A stretch of 64,000 nucleotides of DNA from ZAX-1 sp046533095 (GCA_046533095.1 JAJQRA010000017.1:124001-188000); one strand, 5' to 3'. Shown: positions 1 through 11,400, counted from the first letter of the stretch. The notes: a model not told the origin generated them from the letters alone. A program made the numbers and translations.

Positions 1-1211
1 GTGGTTTTGTCTATCAGCATGCAATGCCAATGCTGCCTCCACTTAAAAATCCGGCAGGTGTTTCGATACCATCCTTTCTTTGGACAAAAGCCATTACGCA
101 TGGAACTCGGATGACAGCAAGTAAAGATGGTGTTGCCGGGTGTGAGAAGTTGACAGCGCCAATTAAATTGATTTTAAACCTTGCGGGCAACACACTTGTA
201 AATCAGCACAGCGATATCAATAAAACTATTTCAATCTTACAAGACGAGAGCCTGTGCGAGTTCATTGTCTGCTCAGACGTCTTCATGAATGCGAGTGCAA
301 AATTTGCGGACATACTACTTCCTGGTGCATCGATGTTTGAAACGGAAAACATCGGTTTTCCATGGCGGCAAGGCGATTATCTGCTTTACGGCAACAAAGT
401 GATAGAGCCGATGTTTGAGTCAAGGTTTGAATTCGACTGGCTTGTTGAAGTTGGAGAGAAGATGGGGATTGGGAGCGCTTTGACAGATGGTCATAAAACG
501 TTGCGGGAGTGGCTAAAATCAGTGTATAATCTAACACGGGAAAAAGAGCCGGAACTTCCCGATTTTGAAGATTTTGCGAAGTGCGGAGGGCATAAATATG
601 CAAACAGGACGACTTTTGTGGCATTTGAAAAGCAGATAGCAGATATCGAAAACAACCCATTTCAAACGCCGTCCGGAAAAATCGAATTGTTTTCAAAGCG
701 GCTGTATGGAATGGACAAACCAAAGCTTATTCCGGCGATTCCAAAATATGTGCCGAGTTTTGAAGGACCATGCGATGAACGGATAAAAACGTTTCCGTTG
801 CAGCTCATAGGCTGGCATACAAAGCGGCGTGCCCACTCTGTCCACGATCATAATATGAAACTTGAAAAACTGGATCCCCAACGTATGTGGATGAATCCAA
901 AAGACGCAAGGGCACGCGGATTGTCAGATGGAGATACAGCCGAGGTGTTTAACGCACGTGGCCGTTTGCGGATCCCCATTCTTGTCACAGAGCGGATTAT
1001 GAGTGGAGTTGTGGCAATCGCACAAGGGGCATGGTATACGCCTGGTGCAGATGGTATTGACACGCGTGGCAGTATCAACGTCCTTACGACCCAGCGACCA
1101 ACGCCGCTAGCGTATGGGAACCCTCAACACACCAACCTTGTGCAAGTGCGTAAATTTTTAAAGCCATTGAACCAAAATGGGAAAGGCAAGCAAAAAATAG
1201 AGGAAGCATAA
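1..1211 (+). CDS. Molybdopterin oxidoreductase, DMSO reductase family, C-terminal part (cut by left window edge)
   Basis: The reading frame is open from the first bases of the window, so the N-terminus with any Fe-S site lies upstream. The visible part matches the second half of the next gene, with shared runs such as LNLAGNTL, NQHSDIN, FESRFE and INVLTTQRPTPLA. It ends with the C-terminal molybdopterin dinucleotide-binding domain (about residues 270-390 of the visible part: PLQLIGWHTKRRAHSVHD, then a GNPQHTNLVQV tail). The family moves electrons to or from a small substrate at a bis-MGD molybdenum centre. The next gene starts 16 bases later and is a paralog, so this is a tandem duplication. 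Substrate is unknown. Whether this copy also carries an N-terminal chaperone domain cannot be seen. Confidence 0.9.
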   Translation, partial: GFVYQHAMPMLPPLKNPAGVSIPSFLWTKAITHGTRMTASKDGVAGCEKLTAPIKLILNLAGNTLVNQHSDINKTISILQDESLCEFIVCSDVFMNASAKFADILLPGASMFETENIGFPWRQGDYLLYGNKVIEPMFESRFEFDWLVEVGEKMGIGSALTDGHKTLREWLKSVYNLTREKEPELPDFEDFAKCGGHKYANRTTFVAFEKQIADIENNPFQTPSGKIELFSKRLYGMDKPKLIPAIPKYVPSFEGPCDERIKTFPLQLIGWHTKRRAHSVHDHNMKLEKLDPQRMWMNPKDARARGLSDGDTAEVFNARGRLRIPILVTERIMSGVVAIAQGAWYTPGADGIDTRGSINVLTTQRPTPLAYGNPQHTNLVQVRKFLKPLNQNGKGKQKIEEA

Positions 1212-1227
1212 GGGTAGATAGTGCAAT

Positions 1228-4200
1228 ATGAAAAATTTTCAAAGCGAATTATTTCAATTAATAGGAGAATTTTTTCTGAAAGAGCCTGATAGGCAGGTAT
1301 ATAAAGGAAAAATCAAGTGGCTGCTAAAGCATAAGTCCGAGCCCCTATTTAATGGGAAAGTGCAGCCTAAAAAACAGCAGGAACCGTTGCATAAAACAAT
1401 CGAAGAATTGCTGATTTTCCTTTTGCAAACAGTGTTATCAGATACAGGCTGGGCGAGCTTTGTAATGGAGCAGGAGCAGGTTATACAGGATATTGGCGGT
1501 TTCCATCTTTCCTTTTGGGAATCTACTTATTATTCAGAAAAAAAGCTGTTGCTAGATCAGCATACGCTGAACGTACAAAAATTATATGGGAAATGGAATC
1601 TTGTTGTATCCCCTGCACGTCATGAGATTTGTGACCATATAGGGTTTGAATTTGCATTTGTGTCATTCCTGTTATGTGTGGGGACAAAAGAAAGTATAGA
1701 GGAATGTAAAGATTTTTTGCGACGGCATCTTTTCTTTTTGACCAAGCAGGTGAGTCAGAGCTTATCGCAATTAGAAATGGAACAGGGCACAACCTATGTA
1801 TATGCAACCATGCTAAAACATCTGCTTTGTTATTTAAGTATGGCAGGGTGTGATCAAAAGGACGAAGCTTTAAAAGCAGAGCCAGAACATAATCAAAATA
1901 GGGAAGAACCATCAAAACAAGCGCGTTTAAAGTCAATGCAAGATAAAAATGAAGAAGAAGCCAAAAAGATACTTTCGTATTTCTTTGAAACAGATGCAAA
2001 GGGCGATACCTTGCAGTCGCGCGGAAAACAAATTATTTATACCGGAGGGCGGCACAACTGCGGAGGACGTTGTGCTTTTAGGGCAGAAGTAGAAGATGGC
2101 ATGGTGTTAGCTCTTCATTTTGATCCAAAAAAAACGCCGAGCGTCAAGCATTGTGTTCGTGGACATGGATATTTAAGCACCTATCTTTCCCCTCGCCGTC
2201 TGCGTTACCCCATGAAGCGCATAGGAGAAAGAGGGGCGGGACATTTTAAAAGGATATCATGGGACGAGGCCATTTTGACAATAACCGATGAATGGAAGCG
2301 GATTAGCAAAACATATGGACCGGAATCTCGCTATGTGAACTATTCAAGCGGAGTGAGCGGATTGGCAAGACCGGATGGTTTTGCAAAAAGGCTGCTGTCA
2401 TTCGATGGTGGCTATTTAGCATTTTATAATAGCTATAGCAGTGCCTGTGCAGAGGTGGCAACCCCTTATAGCTATGGTCAGGGGTTTTCTGGCAGCAGCA
2501 GTTGCCTTTTGGAAAAATCCGAATTGATTCTCCTATGGGGACATAATCCAAAGGAGACAATTTTTGGTGCATATCTTATGGAAGAATTGATAAAGGCACA
2601 AAAAAGAGGCGCACAAATCATCGTGATAGATTCCAGAAAAAGTGCAACGGTTTTTCAACTGGACGCACAATGGATACCAATTAAACCATCGACGGATGGG
2701 GCGCTCATAGATGCGATCGCCTATGTGGTTTTGTCGGAGGGCTTGGAGGCTCGGAACTTTATCAATACGTATTGCATTGGCTTTGATGAAGTGCATATGC
2801 CTGTGGGAGTGAAAGCGAACGAAAGCTATGAAGCATATTTGTTTGGCATGGCGGATGGAATACACAAGACCCCTTCGTGGGCGGAACATATCACAGGGGT
2901 TCCTGAAAGCACGATTCTTAACCTGGCAAGACAAATCGCTACGAAAAAGCCAACGGCCATTTTGCCTGGGCTGGGAGCACAAAGGCAAAGCAATGGAGAG
3001 CAATGGGTACGCGGGATTGCTATGCTGTGTTGCTTGACAGGAAATGTAGGGATTGCGGGTGGCGGTGCAGGCGGTACGATGGTTGCAGGGCACAAAAAGC
3101 CGATCCTGTCTATGCCGGTAAATCCTTATCCGGCAGTAATCCCCTCTTTTTTATGGACAGATGCGCTGGTGCGTGGCAGTGAAATGACAGCTCGCCTAGA
3201 TGGTGTAAGAGGCGTAGAAAAACTAAAATCATCGATCAAAATGATTTTAAACTTAGCAGGAAATACGCTAATTAACCAGCATTCAGACATAAATCGTACC
3301 GATGCGATTTTAAGGGATACAAGCCTTTGCGAATTCATTGTAGTATCTGATGTGTTTTTGACGCCAAGTGCAAGGTATGCAGATATTTTGCTACCTGCGC
3401 CTTCTTTTTTAGAGAGTGAAAATATTACAGAACCTTGGGATGAGGGCGACTATTTGCTCTATAGCAATGTTTTGACAAAACCGCTTTTTGAAAGCCGCTT
3501 TGAATATGACTGGATTTCGCAAATAGCGAAAAACTTAGGCCTATACGAGGAATTTGCGCAAGGGAATGAAACGGTGGAAGCGTGGCTTAAATATGAATAT
3601 GAAAAGTGCAGGAAGATGGAAACAGAACTGCCGGATTTTGATACATTTAAAGCAGGAGGAGGTTATTTTTATAAGGACAAGCTAAGGGTAGTGGCTTTTG
3701 AAAAAGAGATTAAAGATCCGAAAAACTATCCATTTTTGACACCTAGCGGCAAGATAGAAATATTTTCGAAACGCCTATATGATTTACAACAAGCGGATAT
3801 TCCGGGGATTCCGAAGTACACGCCGGGGTTTGAAGGACCACAGGATCCCAAGATAAAAGAGTATCCGCTACAGCTTATTGCATGGCACAGCAAACGAATC
3901 TGCCATTCGATCCACGATAACAACCCGTGGATGGATCGTTTTGAAAAACCGATGCTTTATATGAATATTGCTGATGCTAAGGCAAGAGGAATCGAAACGG
4001 GGACGCTAATAGAAGTATACAATGACCGGGGGCGGATTGCTATTTGTGCCTTTCTTACAGAAAATATCATAAAGGGTGTGGTTGCCATAACCCAAGGAGG
4101 CTGGTACACGCCGGACGCAGACGGCGTAGATATACGGGGCAGCATCAATGTATTGACGACACAAAGGCCAACCCCTTTAGCGAAAGGAAATCCCCAGCAT

Positions 4201-4233
4201 ACAAATTTAGTAGAGGTGAAGCTTCGTTCTTGA
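1228..4233 (+). CDS. TorD-like chaperone domain fused to a molybdopterin oxidoreductase
   Basis: The protein has 1001 residues. Residues 1 to about 240 are helical and carry the TorD/DmsD-type signature (DHIGFEFAF from D136), the fold of the chaperones that help insert molybdenum cofactor. From about residue 270 a DMSO reductase-family catalytic subunit follows: Fe-S-type cysteines C278, C282 and C309, a likely cofactor/Mo-ligand stretch SYSSACAEVATPY near 402-412, and the C-terminal MGD-binding domain ending GNPQHTNLVEV. The first of the usual four Fe-S cysteines is absent; glycine is at 274. There is no twin-arginine or other signal peptide, so it is probably cytoplasmic. The start ATG has only a weak upstream GGGTAG. 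It is a tandem paralog of the preceding gene. No membrane or ferredoxin-like subunit is seen next to it. The fusion is clear; the substrate is not. Confidence 0.88.
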   Translation: MKNFQSELFQLIGEFFLKEPDRQVYKGKIKWLLKHKSEPLFNGKVQPKKQQEPLHKTIEELLIFLLQTVLSDTGWASFVMEQEQVIQDIGGFHLSFWESTYYSEKKLLLDQHTLNVQKLYGKWNLVVSPARHEICDHIGFEFAFVSFLLCVGTKESIEECKDFLRRHLFFLTKQVSQSLSQLEMEQGTTYVYATMLKHLLCYLSMAGCDQKDEALKAEPEHNQNREEPSKQARLKSMQDKNEEEAKKILSYFFETDAKGDTLQSRGKQIIYTGGRHNCGGRCAFRAEVEDGMVLALHFDPKKTPSVKHCVRGHGYLSTYLSPRRLRYPMKRIGERGAGHFKRISWDEAILTITDEWKRISKTYGPESRYVNYSSGVSGLARPDGFAKRLLSFDGGYLAFYNSYSSACAEVATPYSYGQGFSGSSSCLLEKSELILLWGHNPKETIFGAYLMEELIKAQKRGAQIIVIDSRKSATVFQLDAQWIPIKPSTDGALIDAIAYVVLSEGLEARNFINTYCIGFDEVHMPVGVKANESYEAYLFGMADGIHKTPSWAEHITGVPESTILNLARQIATKKPTAILPGLGAQRQSNGEQWVRGIAMLCCLTGNVGIAGGGAGGTMVAGHKKPILSMPVNPYPAVIPSFLWTDALVRGSEMTARLDGVRGVEKLKSSIKMILNLAGNTLINQHSDINRTDAILRDTSLCEFIVVSDVFLTPSARYADILLPAPSFLESENITEPWDEGDYLLYSNVLTKPLFESRFEYDWISQIAKNLGLYEEFAQGNETVEAWLKYEYEKCRKMETELPDFDTFKAGGGYFYKDKLRVVAFEKEIKDPKNYPFLTPSGKIEIFSKRLYDLQQADIPGIPKYTPGFEGPQDPKIKEYPLQLIAWHSKRICHSIHDNNPWMDRFEKPMLYMNIADAKARGIETGTLIEVYNDRGRIAICAFLTENIIKGVVAITQGGWYTPDADGVDIRGSINVLTTQRPTPLAKGNPQHTNLVEVKLRS

Positions 4234-4316
4234 CATAATGCGGTATAGGAAATCATAGAGTTGCCGATTGTTTTCAAGGATTTTATAAATATTATCAAAC
4301 AGCGTATGATCTTTCT

Positions 4317-7088
4317 TTATCTTATTTCTTTTAACAGGTATTTCCGGAGCTTAGCGAGCACATCTTCAATATCTAGAGGTTTGCCGAGATGGTCGTCCAT
4401 TCCAGAGGCACGGCATCGCTCAATGTCCTCTCTAAATACGTTGGCCGTCATGGCAATGATCGGAATTGTTGTTGCGCGGGGAATATCCAACTTGCGGATC
4501 TGCCGTGTGGCTTCGTATCCATCCATCTCTGGCATCTGCACATCCATTAAAATGGCATCATACTTTTCGGGTTCTAGGTGAAACCGTTCCAATGCCTCCG
4601 CTCCATTGTCCACACAGTCTATCGTAAGTTGAGTCGGCTCTAATAGTGCCAACACGATCTCTTGGTTTATTTCCACATCCTCTGCTAATAGGACTCTATA
4701 TTCAGAAAAACAATCTACTTCGCCTGGCTGTGGCTCCAGCGCAAGCACAGAACTGGTCCCTAGGCATTCGTTGATGCAGTCGGTTATCGCAGAGGGAAAC
4801 AGTGGCTTCGGCAAAAATTTGTCTACACCGGCTTCTTTCGCATTTTCTGCTATTACGCTCCACTCTGTGGCCGAAATCATAATAACCACCGATTTGTCTG
4901 TTCCGTGCCCCTTTATCTGGCGTGAAAGTTCAATGCCGTCCATCCCCGGCATTTTCCAATCTAAAAAGTAGATGTCATAGGAACCGTTTTGTTTAATCAA
5001 GGTGCATGCCTCGGCTCCTCCGCTGGCAGTATCGCAGGCTATGCCAAATTGTTGCGCGATCTCCTTAAAATATTCTCGTACCTCGCGTTCATCGTCTACC
5101 ATCAGTACACGTACATTGTTCCAGTTTATCCCCAGTAAAAGTGAGTCGTCATGTTTTTCTTCCTTTGGGTCTCTTTTCGCTTGTATGGTGAATGCAAATG
5201 TTGATCCTTTGTCAAGTTCGGATTCTACCCAGATCTGCCCGTTCATCATTTCCACGATTCGCTTAGAGATTGCAAGTCCAAGACCCGTCCCTCCAAATTT
5301 TCGAGAAGTACTGCTGTCTGCCTGCTCAAAGGAGGAAAACAGTCGTGACTGCTGTTCCTTAGAAAGCCCAATACCCGTATCGCATACTTCTATCTGCACC
5401 GTGCACAATCCATCTTCTCCATGATGTAGCAGATGGGTGTTAAGCCGTATATTGCCCTGCTCCGGCGTAAACTTTACCGCATTCGAAAGCAGGTTCGTTA
5501 TCACCTGTGCCAACCGTTGATCATCGCCGATTAAAAACGGCGGGATCTCCTTGTCGATGTAGACGATAAGGTTTTGCTGGCGTTCTTCTACACGAAAATT
5601 GATGACGTTTACAACCTTTTGCAGCATCTTCTCAAAACTGAAGCTTTCAAATGACAGTTCCAGCTTGTTTGCCTCAATTTTTGACATGTCCAGTATATCG
5701 TTGATGACCCCTAAAAGATGTGTGGACGCATCGTCTATTTTGCTTAGGCAGTAGTCTTTTCGTTCGATATCTGCTGTTTTTGCAATCATTGTCATACCAA
5801 TAATCGCATTCATCGGTGTGCGCATCTCATGACTCATGTTTGCCAGAAAATCACTCTTCGCCTGACTCGCGTTTTTGGCCTGATTTAGTGCCGCAGTGCG
5901 CTCTTGTTCCATTAGGTCGCGTGCTACTGCACCTGCGATCGTGCTGCTTACCATACTGACAAGTCGCTTGTCGCTTTCGCTCCAAACACGTTCACTGACG
6001 CATTCTTCTATGCTAAGCAGCCCCCAAAACTCACCATGTATATACAAAGGTGCCCAAATGAAAGATTTAAGGCCTGTGATTTCAAGGATCTTATATTTTT
6101 TATCGTTATCGACTTGAATGTTGTTGCAATAAATGGTGGGCACGTTCTTTTGCGCAGATAGGGTTTTTGGGAAGGTGCTGGTGATGAGCTCGTTAAATCC
6201 GGTTTTCGTGGGAGTTGGTCGAAATTCATTTGAAGAAAACCAAAAATAGAGAGGACGGCTGTTATTGCTGTCCTTTTCAGCAACAGCAATTAAGATCCGC
6301 GTTGCCTCGAGAGCTTTCCCCATTTGACGCAAAGAATCTTCGATAAGCGTAGACATGCTTTCTTCGGAAATGAAGCTTTGCGATATATTTGCCATAATTT
6401 CTTGTTGCTCAAGCTGTTTTGTAAGCGCGGACTCCTTTTTCCGATAGAGGAAAAGGCTGAAGAAGCCGGTACCAATTAAGAGGGTGGTGCTTAAAATCAA
6501 TAGTATAATATAGAGGCGTATTTGATTGCGTGCTGAGAGTACCTGTTCATCGCTGACATCTACGCCGACAACGGCTACTACCTGACCGGAGGAATCGAAC
6601 ACAGGTGCAAAAGAAGAAAGAAGGCCAGCGTAGCCGACAGAATAATTTTCAAGTCCGGACGTAGTGGCTGTACCTTCAAACGCTCGTCTAGGGCTGTCTT
6701 CTATCGGTAGGGTGGGTGTGGCAAGATTCACGGAATCCTCAGTAGTGTCGTTGTCTATAATGAATTGTACTTCATCGTCAGTCACTTTTCTCATATAATA
6801 AACGAACAAAATATGAGATTCATCCGCAAAGTCAATCATGCGGTTTCTAAGGTCAGAAAATAGTGGCGTATCTATGTCTGCCGGTGAAACAAGAGCGGCT
6901 AACTCATCTACTGTAGCCACATGTGCCGCTGCACGGCTTTCAGCGAGCAGGTGTTCTTCGATATTCTCTTTTAAAAAAACGGAAATAGTACTAATCATAA
7001 TGCTCGTATAAATGGCAATGAGAAGTACCGTTAATGAAGAGATAAAAAAAAGAAATACGGTGAGGTTGTTGCGTAAAAAATTTTTCAT
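4317..7088 (-). CDS. Membrane hybrid sensor histidine kinase with GAF and two receiver domains
   Basis: The protein has 923 residues. A transmembrane helix lies at about 9-35 and a second at about 190-214, enclosing an extracytoplasmic sensor region. A GAF-like domain follows (about 230-385), then HisKA with phospho-acceptor H420 in NMSHEMRTPMNAIIG, the ATPase domain (DTGIGLSKEQQ, GGTGLGLAISKRIVEMM), and two receiver domains (VLMVDDEREV with DWKMPGMDG; VLLAEDVEIN with MDVQMPEMDGYEATRQIR). No DNA-binding output is present, so the second receiver or a separate HPt protein must pass the signal on. It is convergent with the molybdoenzyme genes and divergent from the TPR lipoprotein. A start at 7088 has AAGGAA about 10 bases upstream. 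The sensed ligand cannot be inferred. Confidence 0.93.
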   Translation of the reverse strand: MKNFLRNNLTVFLFFISSLTVLLIAIYTSIMISTISVFLKENIEEHLLAESRAAAHVATVDELAALVSPADIDTPLFSDLRNRMIDFADESHILFVYYMRKVTDDEVQFIIDNDTTEDSVNLATPTLPIEDSPRRAFEGTATTSGLENYSVGYAGLLSSFAPVFDSSGQVVAVVGVDVSDEQVLSARNQIRLYIILLILSTTLLIGTGFFSLFLYRKKESALTKQLEQQEIMANISQSFISEESMSTLIEDSLRQMGKALEATRILIAVAEKDSNNSRPLYFWFSSNEFRPTPTKTGFNELITSTFPKTLSAQKNVPTIYCNNIQVDNDKKYKILEITGLKSFIWAPLYIHGEFWGLLSIEECVSERVWSESDKRLVSMVSSTIAGAVARDLMEQERTAALNQAKNASQAKSDFLANMSHEMRTPMNAIIGMTMIAKTADIERKDYCLSKIDDASTHLLGVINDILDMSKIEANKLELSFESFSFEKMLQKVVNVINFRVEERQQNLIVYIDKEIPPFLIGDDQRLAQVITNLLSNAVKFTPEQGNIRLNTHLLHHGEDGLCTVQIEVCDTGIGLSKEQQSRLFSSFEQADSSTSRKFGGTGLGLAISKRIVEMMNGQIWVESELDKGSTFAFTIQAKRDPKEEKHDDSLLLGINWNNVRVLMVDDEREVREYFKEIAQQFGIACDTASGGAEACTLIKQNGSYDIYFLDWKMPGMDGIELSRQIKGHGTDKSVVIMISATEWSVIAENAKEAGVDKFLPKPLFPSAITDCINECLGTSSVLALEPQPGEVDCFSEYRVLLAEDVEINQEIVLALLEPTQLTIDCVDNGAEALERFHLEPEKYDAILMDVQMPEMDGYEATRQIRKLDIPRATTIPIIAMTANVFREDIERCRASGMDDHLGKPLDIEDVLAKLRKYLLKEIR

Positions 7089-7202
7089 GACATTCTGTTC
7101 CTTCTCTACAGCGAGATGTCTTTAAGTTTGCTTTGCTCACATTATATCATTTTGAAAGAAAAAAAGCAATTGCGTTTTGCTCCCAAACAAGTGTGAAAAC
7201 AG

Positions 7203-7231
7203 TTGCCCTGTCATCAAAAGCCTGTTATAAT
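7203..7231 (+). promoter_or_regulatory. Sigma-A-type promoter for the TPR lipoprotein gene
   Basis: TTGCCC at 7203-7208 and TATAAT at 7226-7231 are separated by 17 bases. They lie about 100 bases before the lipoprotein start at 7333, in the spacer between divergent genes. Confidence 0.6.
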
Positions 7232-7332
7232 TTATAGAGTAGCGTGTTGTGGGACTGAATTAGGAACGGTTTTTCCTGATTATTGAACTACGAATGTTCA
7301 ATAAATATAGCGTATCAGAAGTTGGAGGGATC

Positions 7333-8349
7333 ATGTTGAACAAAAAAGCTATAAAATATAGAACAATCATAGCTGTGGCTATAGCAATAACAGTCGCAAC
7401 AGGCTGTGCTGGGCAAAGTGAAGAATCTTTAAAAAATGAACAGGCATATCGGCAATTAGGAATTAACCGTATGGAAGAGGGCGATTATAAAGGGGCAGTA
7501 GATGCATTCCAAAGGGGATTAGACGAATCGTTTGCAACGATTCGAGAACTTGAACTTGATATCTGCTATTATAAGGCATTGGCCCAATACAAAAGCGGAG
7601 ATGTGAAAGGGGCAATAGACACCTATACGGCGCTTGTTGACTATGACAAGAATAATGCAGATGCATTGTACCTACGAGGCTGCATGTACTTGACAGAGGG
7701 GAAAACAGGTGCAGAAAATACTGCAGTTGAAAAAAGCAGCATAGATAAAGCACAAGAAGATTTTAAATGTGCATTAAAGATAGATGATGGAAATTGTGAG
7801 TTGTATCTAAACATTGCCACAAAGTTAAAATCAGTTGGACGGATAGAGGAATGCGATGAGATTTTAAACGATGCATTAGGGATTTTAAAGGATACGGCAG
7901 AGGACGCGCGCAACAAAGGGAAAATTTATCTTGAATTGGGGGATTATGAAAATGCCCGCAAGCAGTTTGATCGGGCAATCAATAAAAAAGATAGCGAAGC
8001 AATCCTATACTTAGCACAGGTATACGATGCCGAGGGAAATGCAGAACAGGCCAAAAGCTTGTATGAAACTTATATAAAACAACATGCAGATGATACAGAA
8101 ACCCTTAACAGCTTAGGATGCCTGCAAATGGGAGCAGAAAATTATACGCAGGCACTGGAGCTTTTTCAGACGGCATTAGCAGTAGAAAACGCAAAAAATG
8201 AACAGGAACTGCGCAGAAATGAAATTGCAGCATATGAATACCTTTTGGATTTTGCCACGGCAAAACAGAAAATAGAATCCTATGTCAAGGATTATCCAGA
8301 AGATGAAGAAGCACAACGAGAATCTGTTTTCTTGCAGACAAGGAAATAA
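7333..8349 (+). CDS. TPR-repeat lipoprotein
   Basis: The ATG at 7333 follows GGAGGG with normal spacing; an upstream in-frame ATG at 7294 has no such site and would bury the signal peptide. The 338-residue product begins with lysines, a hydrophobic stretch and a lipobox ending ATGC, so it should be lipidated and held outside the membrane. The rest is tetratricopeptide-type repeats (NRMEEGDYKGAVDAFQRGL, GDVKGAIDTYTALVDYDKNN, GDYENARKQFDRAI and others), a scaffold for protein contacts. It is followed 52 bases later by a hybrid kinase, so it may belong to that signalling unit; that link is only positional. Confidence 0.85.
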   Translation: MLNKKAIKYRTIIAVAIAITVATGCAGQSEESLKNEQAYRQLGINRMEEGDYKGAVDAFQRGLDESFATIRELELDICYYKALAQYKSGDVKGAIDTYTALVDYDKNNADALYLRGCMYLTEGKTGAENTAVEKSSIDKAQEDFKCALKIDDGNCELYLNIATKLKSVGRIEECDEILNDALGILKDTAEDARNKGKIYLELGDYENARKQFDRAINKKDSEAILYLAQVYDAEGNAEQAKSLYETYIKQHADDTETLNSLGCLQMGAENYTQALELFQTALAVENAKNEQELRRNEIAAYEYLLDFATAKQKIESYVKDYPEDEEAQRESVFLQTRK

Positions 8350-8401
8350 ATATGTGGATCGGGGAAAACAGTGGGATAATAATATACGTGGAGGATTTCA
8401 A

Positions 8402-11400
8402 ATGCGTGCTACAAGAAAAAGGAGACCGTCATTTACACTTCTATTCATGCTTATCTTCATTGGTGTCGTCACAATTGTTACCGTAGTCATTTCTGTCGTT
8501 TTCACCCTCAATATGCGTGGGGTGTCCTATCATAACATCGAAGACTATACTCGCGAAAGAATGGAGCGGGTTAAAGGGGCTATTACCGGAGAGCTAGGGG
8601 CGTATGAGTCGCTATTGAAGCATACAGCGGTCAGCGTTGCGGCCATGAAGGCACAAAAAGACGTCCCAAAAGATGAGATGCAGCAGTATCTCCAGACGAT
8701 GAAAGATACCATACCAAGTGTCTCTTACTTGTATTTTTCAAGCAACGCCCGCTGGGACGAGCCGGGTGGCTACCTTGTATATAATGATGGATGGATACCC
8801 GAACCTAGGTGGGACAACACGAAGCGACCGTGGTTTGTCGCCGCCAAAAAGGCTGATGGCAAAATTGCTTATGCCGATCCTTTTGTGGAAGAAGCTTATG
8901 GAAAGCTAACGATTGCAATATCGATGATTGTATATGATTCTTTGGGCAATGATATTGGTGTTATAAGCGAAGAAATCACAATCGACTCATTAGGGGAAAT
9001 CGTCAATTCCAATGATGTAAAGACGTTCATAGTGGATCAAGATGGACGTTATATTACCCATGAAAATACTAACATGATACTGACAGAAAGTATTTTTGAA
9101 AACAATGACGTAGGGCAATATCAAGAACAAATCTTGTCTAACCAACGATGGAGTAATGTTGACAAAAACCTTTACATCGTGTCGGCACTTATTCCGAATA
9201 CCAAGTGGGCTCTTGTTTCCATTGTTCCCGTAGCGGATATCTACACGGAAACGAACAATATTTTACGTATCATGATTATTATTGCCTCTTGTATCCTGAT
9301 ATTTGGGGCAGTGGCAATGTTTATCGTCATGCGGAACGAAAAATTGCGTAAGCAAGGGCTAAAGTCTTTGGAGGCTCAAAGGAAAGCAGAAGATTCAAAC
9401 CGGGCAAAGAGCGATTTCCTTTCTAATATGAGCCACGAGATACGTACGCCGATGAACTCGATCATAGGAATGAGCGAGCTTGCGCTACGTAAAAATACCT
9501 CCCCCGATGTTGGAGAATATTTAGCCGAAATAAGGACTGCAGGGACAAATCTACTATCAATTATAAACGATATTTTAGATTTTTCGAAAATAGAATCGGA
9601 TAAGATAGAGATAGCGCACACCCCCTATTTATTTGCATCTTTAGTAAATGACGTTGTGAATCTGATCAATGTGCGTATCGCTGAAAAACCCATACTTTTC
9701 ATCGTAAATGTTGATCCCACTATACCAAACTGCATCATCGGCGATGAAGTTCGGGTGCGGCAGATATTGACGAATATGCTAAGCAATGCCTGTAAGTATA
9801 CCGACGAGGGATTTATCAAAATGACGATTACGGCAAATTTGATGGCAGACGACAAGGCAATTTTTAAGTTTATGATAGAGGACAGTGGGAAAGGCATTAA
9901 AGAAGAGGATATGGAGAAGCTGTTCGATAAATTTACCCGTTTGGATATGGGGAAAAATCAGAATGTTGTTGGCACAGGATTGGGGCTTGCCATAACGCAA
10001 AGCCTTTGCCAAATGATGGGTGGAGATATCACGGTTTCAAGTGTCTACGAAAAAGGAACGGTTTTTACTGCGACTTTACAGCAAACGTATGAGGACAAAG
10101 AAAAACTCGCCACAGTAGAAAATGTGGAGAGCAAATGGGTTTTGTTTTATGAAAAAGTCAAATTGCACGCAGACTCGCTTTTATATGCGCTAAATAGCCT
10201 TGACGTTAAATCGACGCGTGCGCAGACTGTGGCAGAGTTTGTGGAACGGATAGCGGGTGGGGAATATGACTATGCCTTTTTCTCGGGCGATGCAGTGGCG
10301 CCTGTGATAGAGCTAGTCAAGGCGACGCCGTTAAAAACGGTGCCTATCGCCTTGCTTGAGGTCGGGGAAATGGTTGACTGGGGTGGCGACCACATCGTAA
10401 AGCCCATTTTTTCCATTCAGGTTGCCAATGTGCTAAACAATGTGATTGTCGATAATTGTCACAGCGACACAAAAATTCGTTTTATTGCGCCGTCGGCGCA
10501 TGTGCTTGTTGTAGACGATATGGTGGCAAATCTTAAAGTTGCCGAAGGGCTTATGTCTTTGTATCAGATGCAGGTAAGTACATGTACGAGTGGGGAAGAA
10601 GCACTAAAACAAGTGAGCGAAAATAAATACGATATCGTATTTATGGATCACATGATGCCGGAAATGGACGGTGTTGAAACGACGGCGGCGATACGAAAGC
10701 TAGATAGCGCACCACCATCAAAAGAGCTTGATTATTTCAAAGAATTAACCATTATCGCTCTTACAGCAAACGCTGTGGTTGGTATGCGCGAAATGTTTTT
10801 AGAAAACGGGTTTACCGATTATCTGGCAAAACCGATAGAAATCCACAAGTTGAACAAGATTTTAGAATGTTGGATTCCGAAAGAAAAGTGCGTTAAAGTT
10901 GAAGCTGACGCAATATCCACTGCGGAGCGGACACTACCTGATATTTACGGCGTAAACATTGAACACGGTATCGAAATGATAGGTGGAAATGAAGAAAACT
11001 ATATAGACGTGCTGAGGCTGTTTGCCAACGATGCGTGTTTGCGTATCACATCGATGCAAAGGGCATCGCTTGACGAAAGTGCGGACTTGACAATCTTTAC
11101 AAACAACGCCCATGCACTGAAAAGTGCGGCGGCAAGTATCGGTGCTGCAGACGTGTCAGAAATGGCAAAGTCACTTGAATTTGCCGGGAAAAACAATGAC
11201 ACGGAAACGATACAAAACACGATCGGCAAATTTTTAGCAGAACTAGAAAAAGTCGCCACTGGCATTGAAAAAGCGATAAAGCCAGTTTCCGGCATGGAAT
11301 CGGAGGGCGTGTTTGAAAAAATCGATCCAAAAGATTTGCGTATGCTAAAACAAGCGATACAAACAGACGACTCTACGGCGATCAACGATTTATTGGTAAG

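Noticed and set aside
283..723. Long minus-strand frames inside the molybdoenzyme genes
   Set aside because: They are antisense to well-supported coding sequence and show no domain features.
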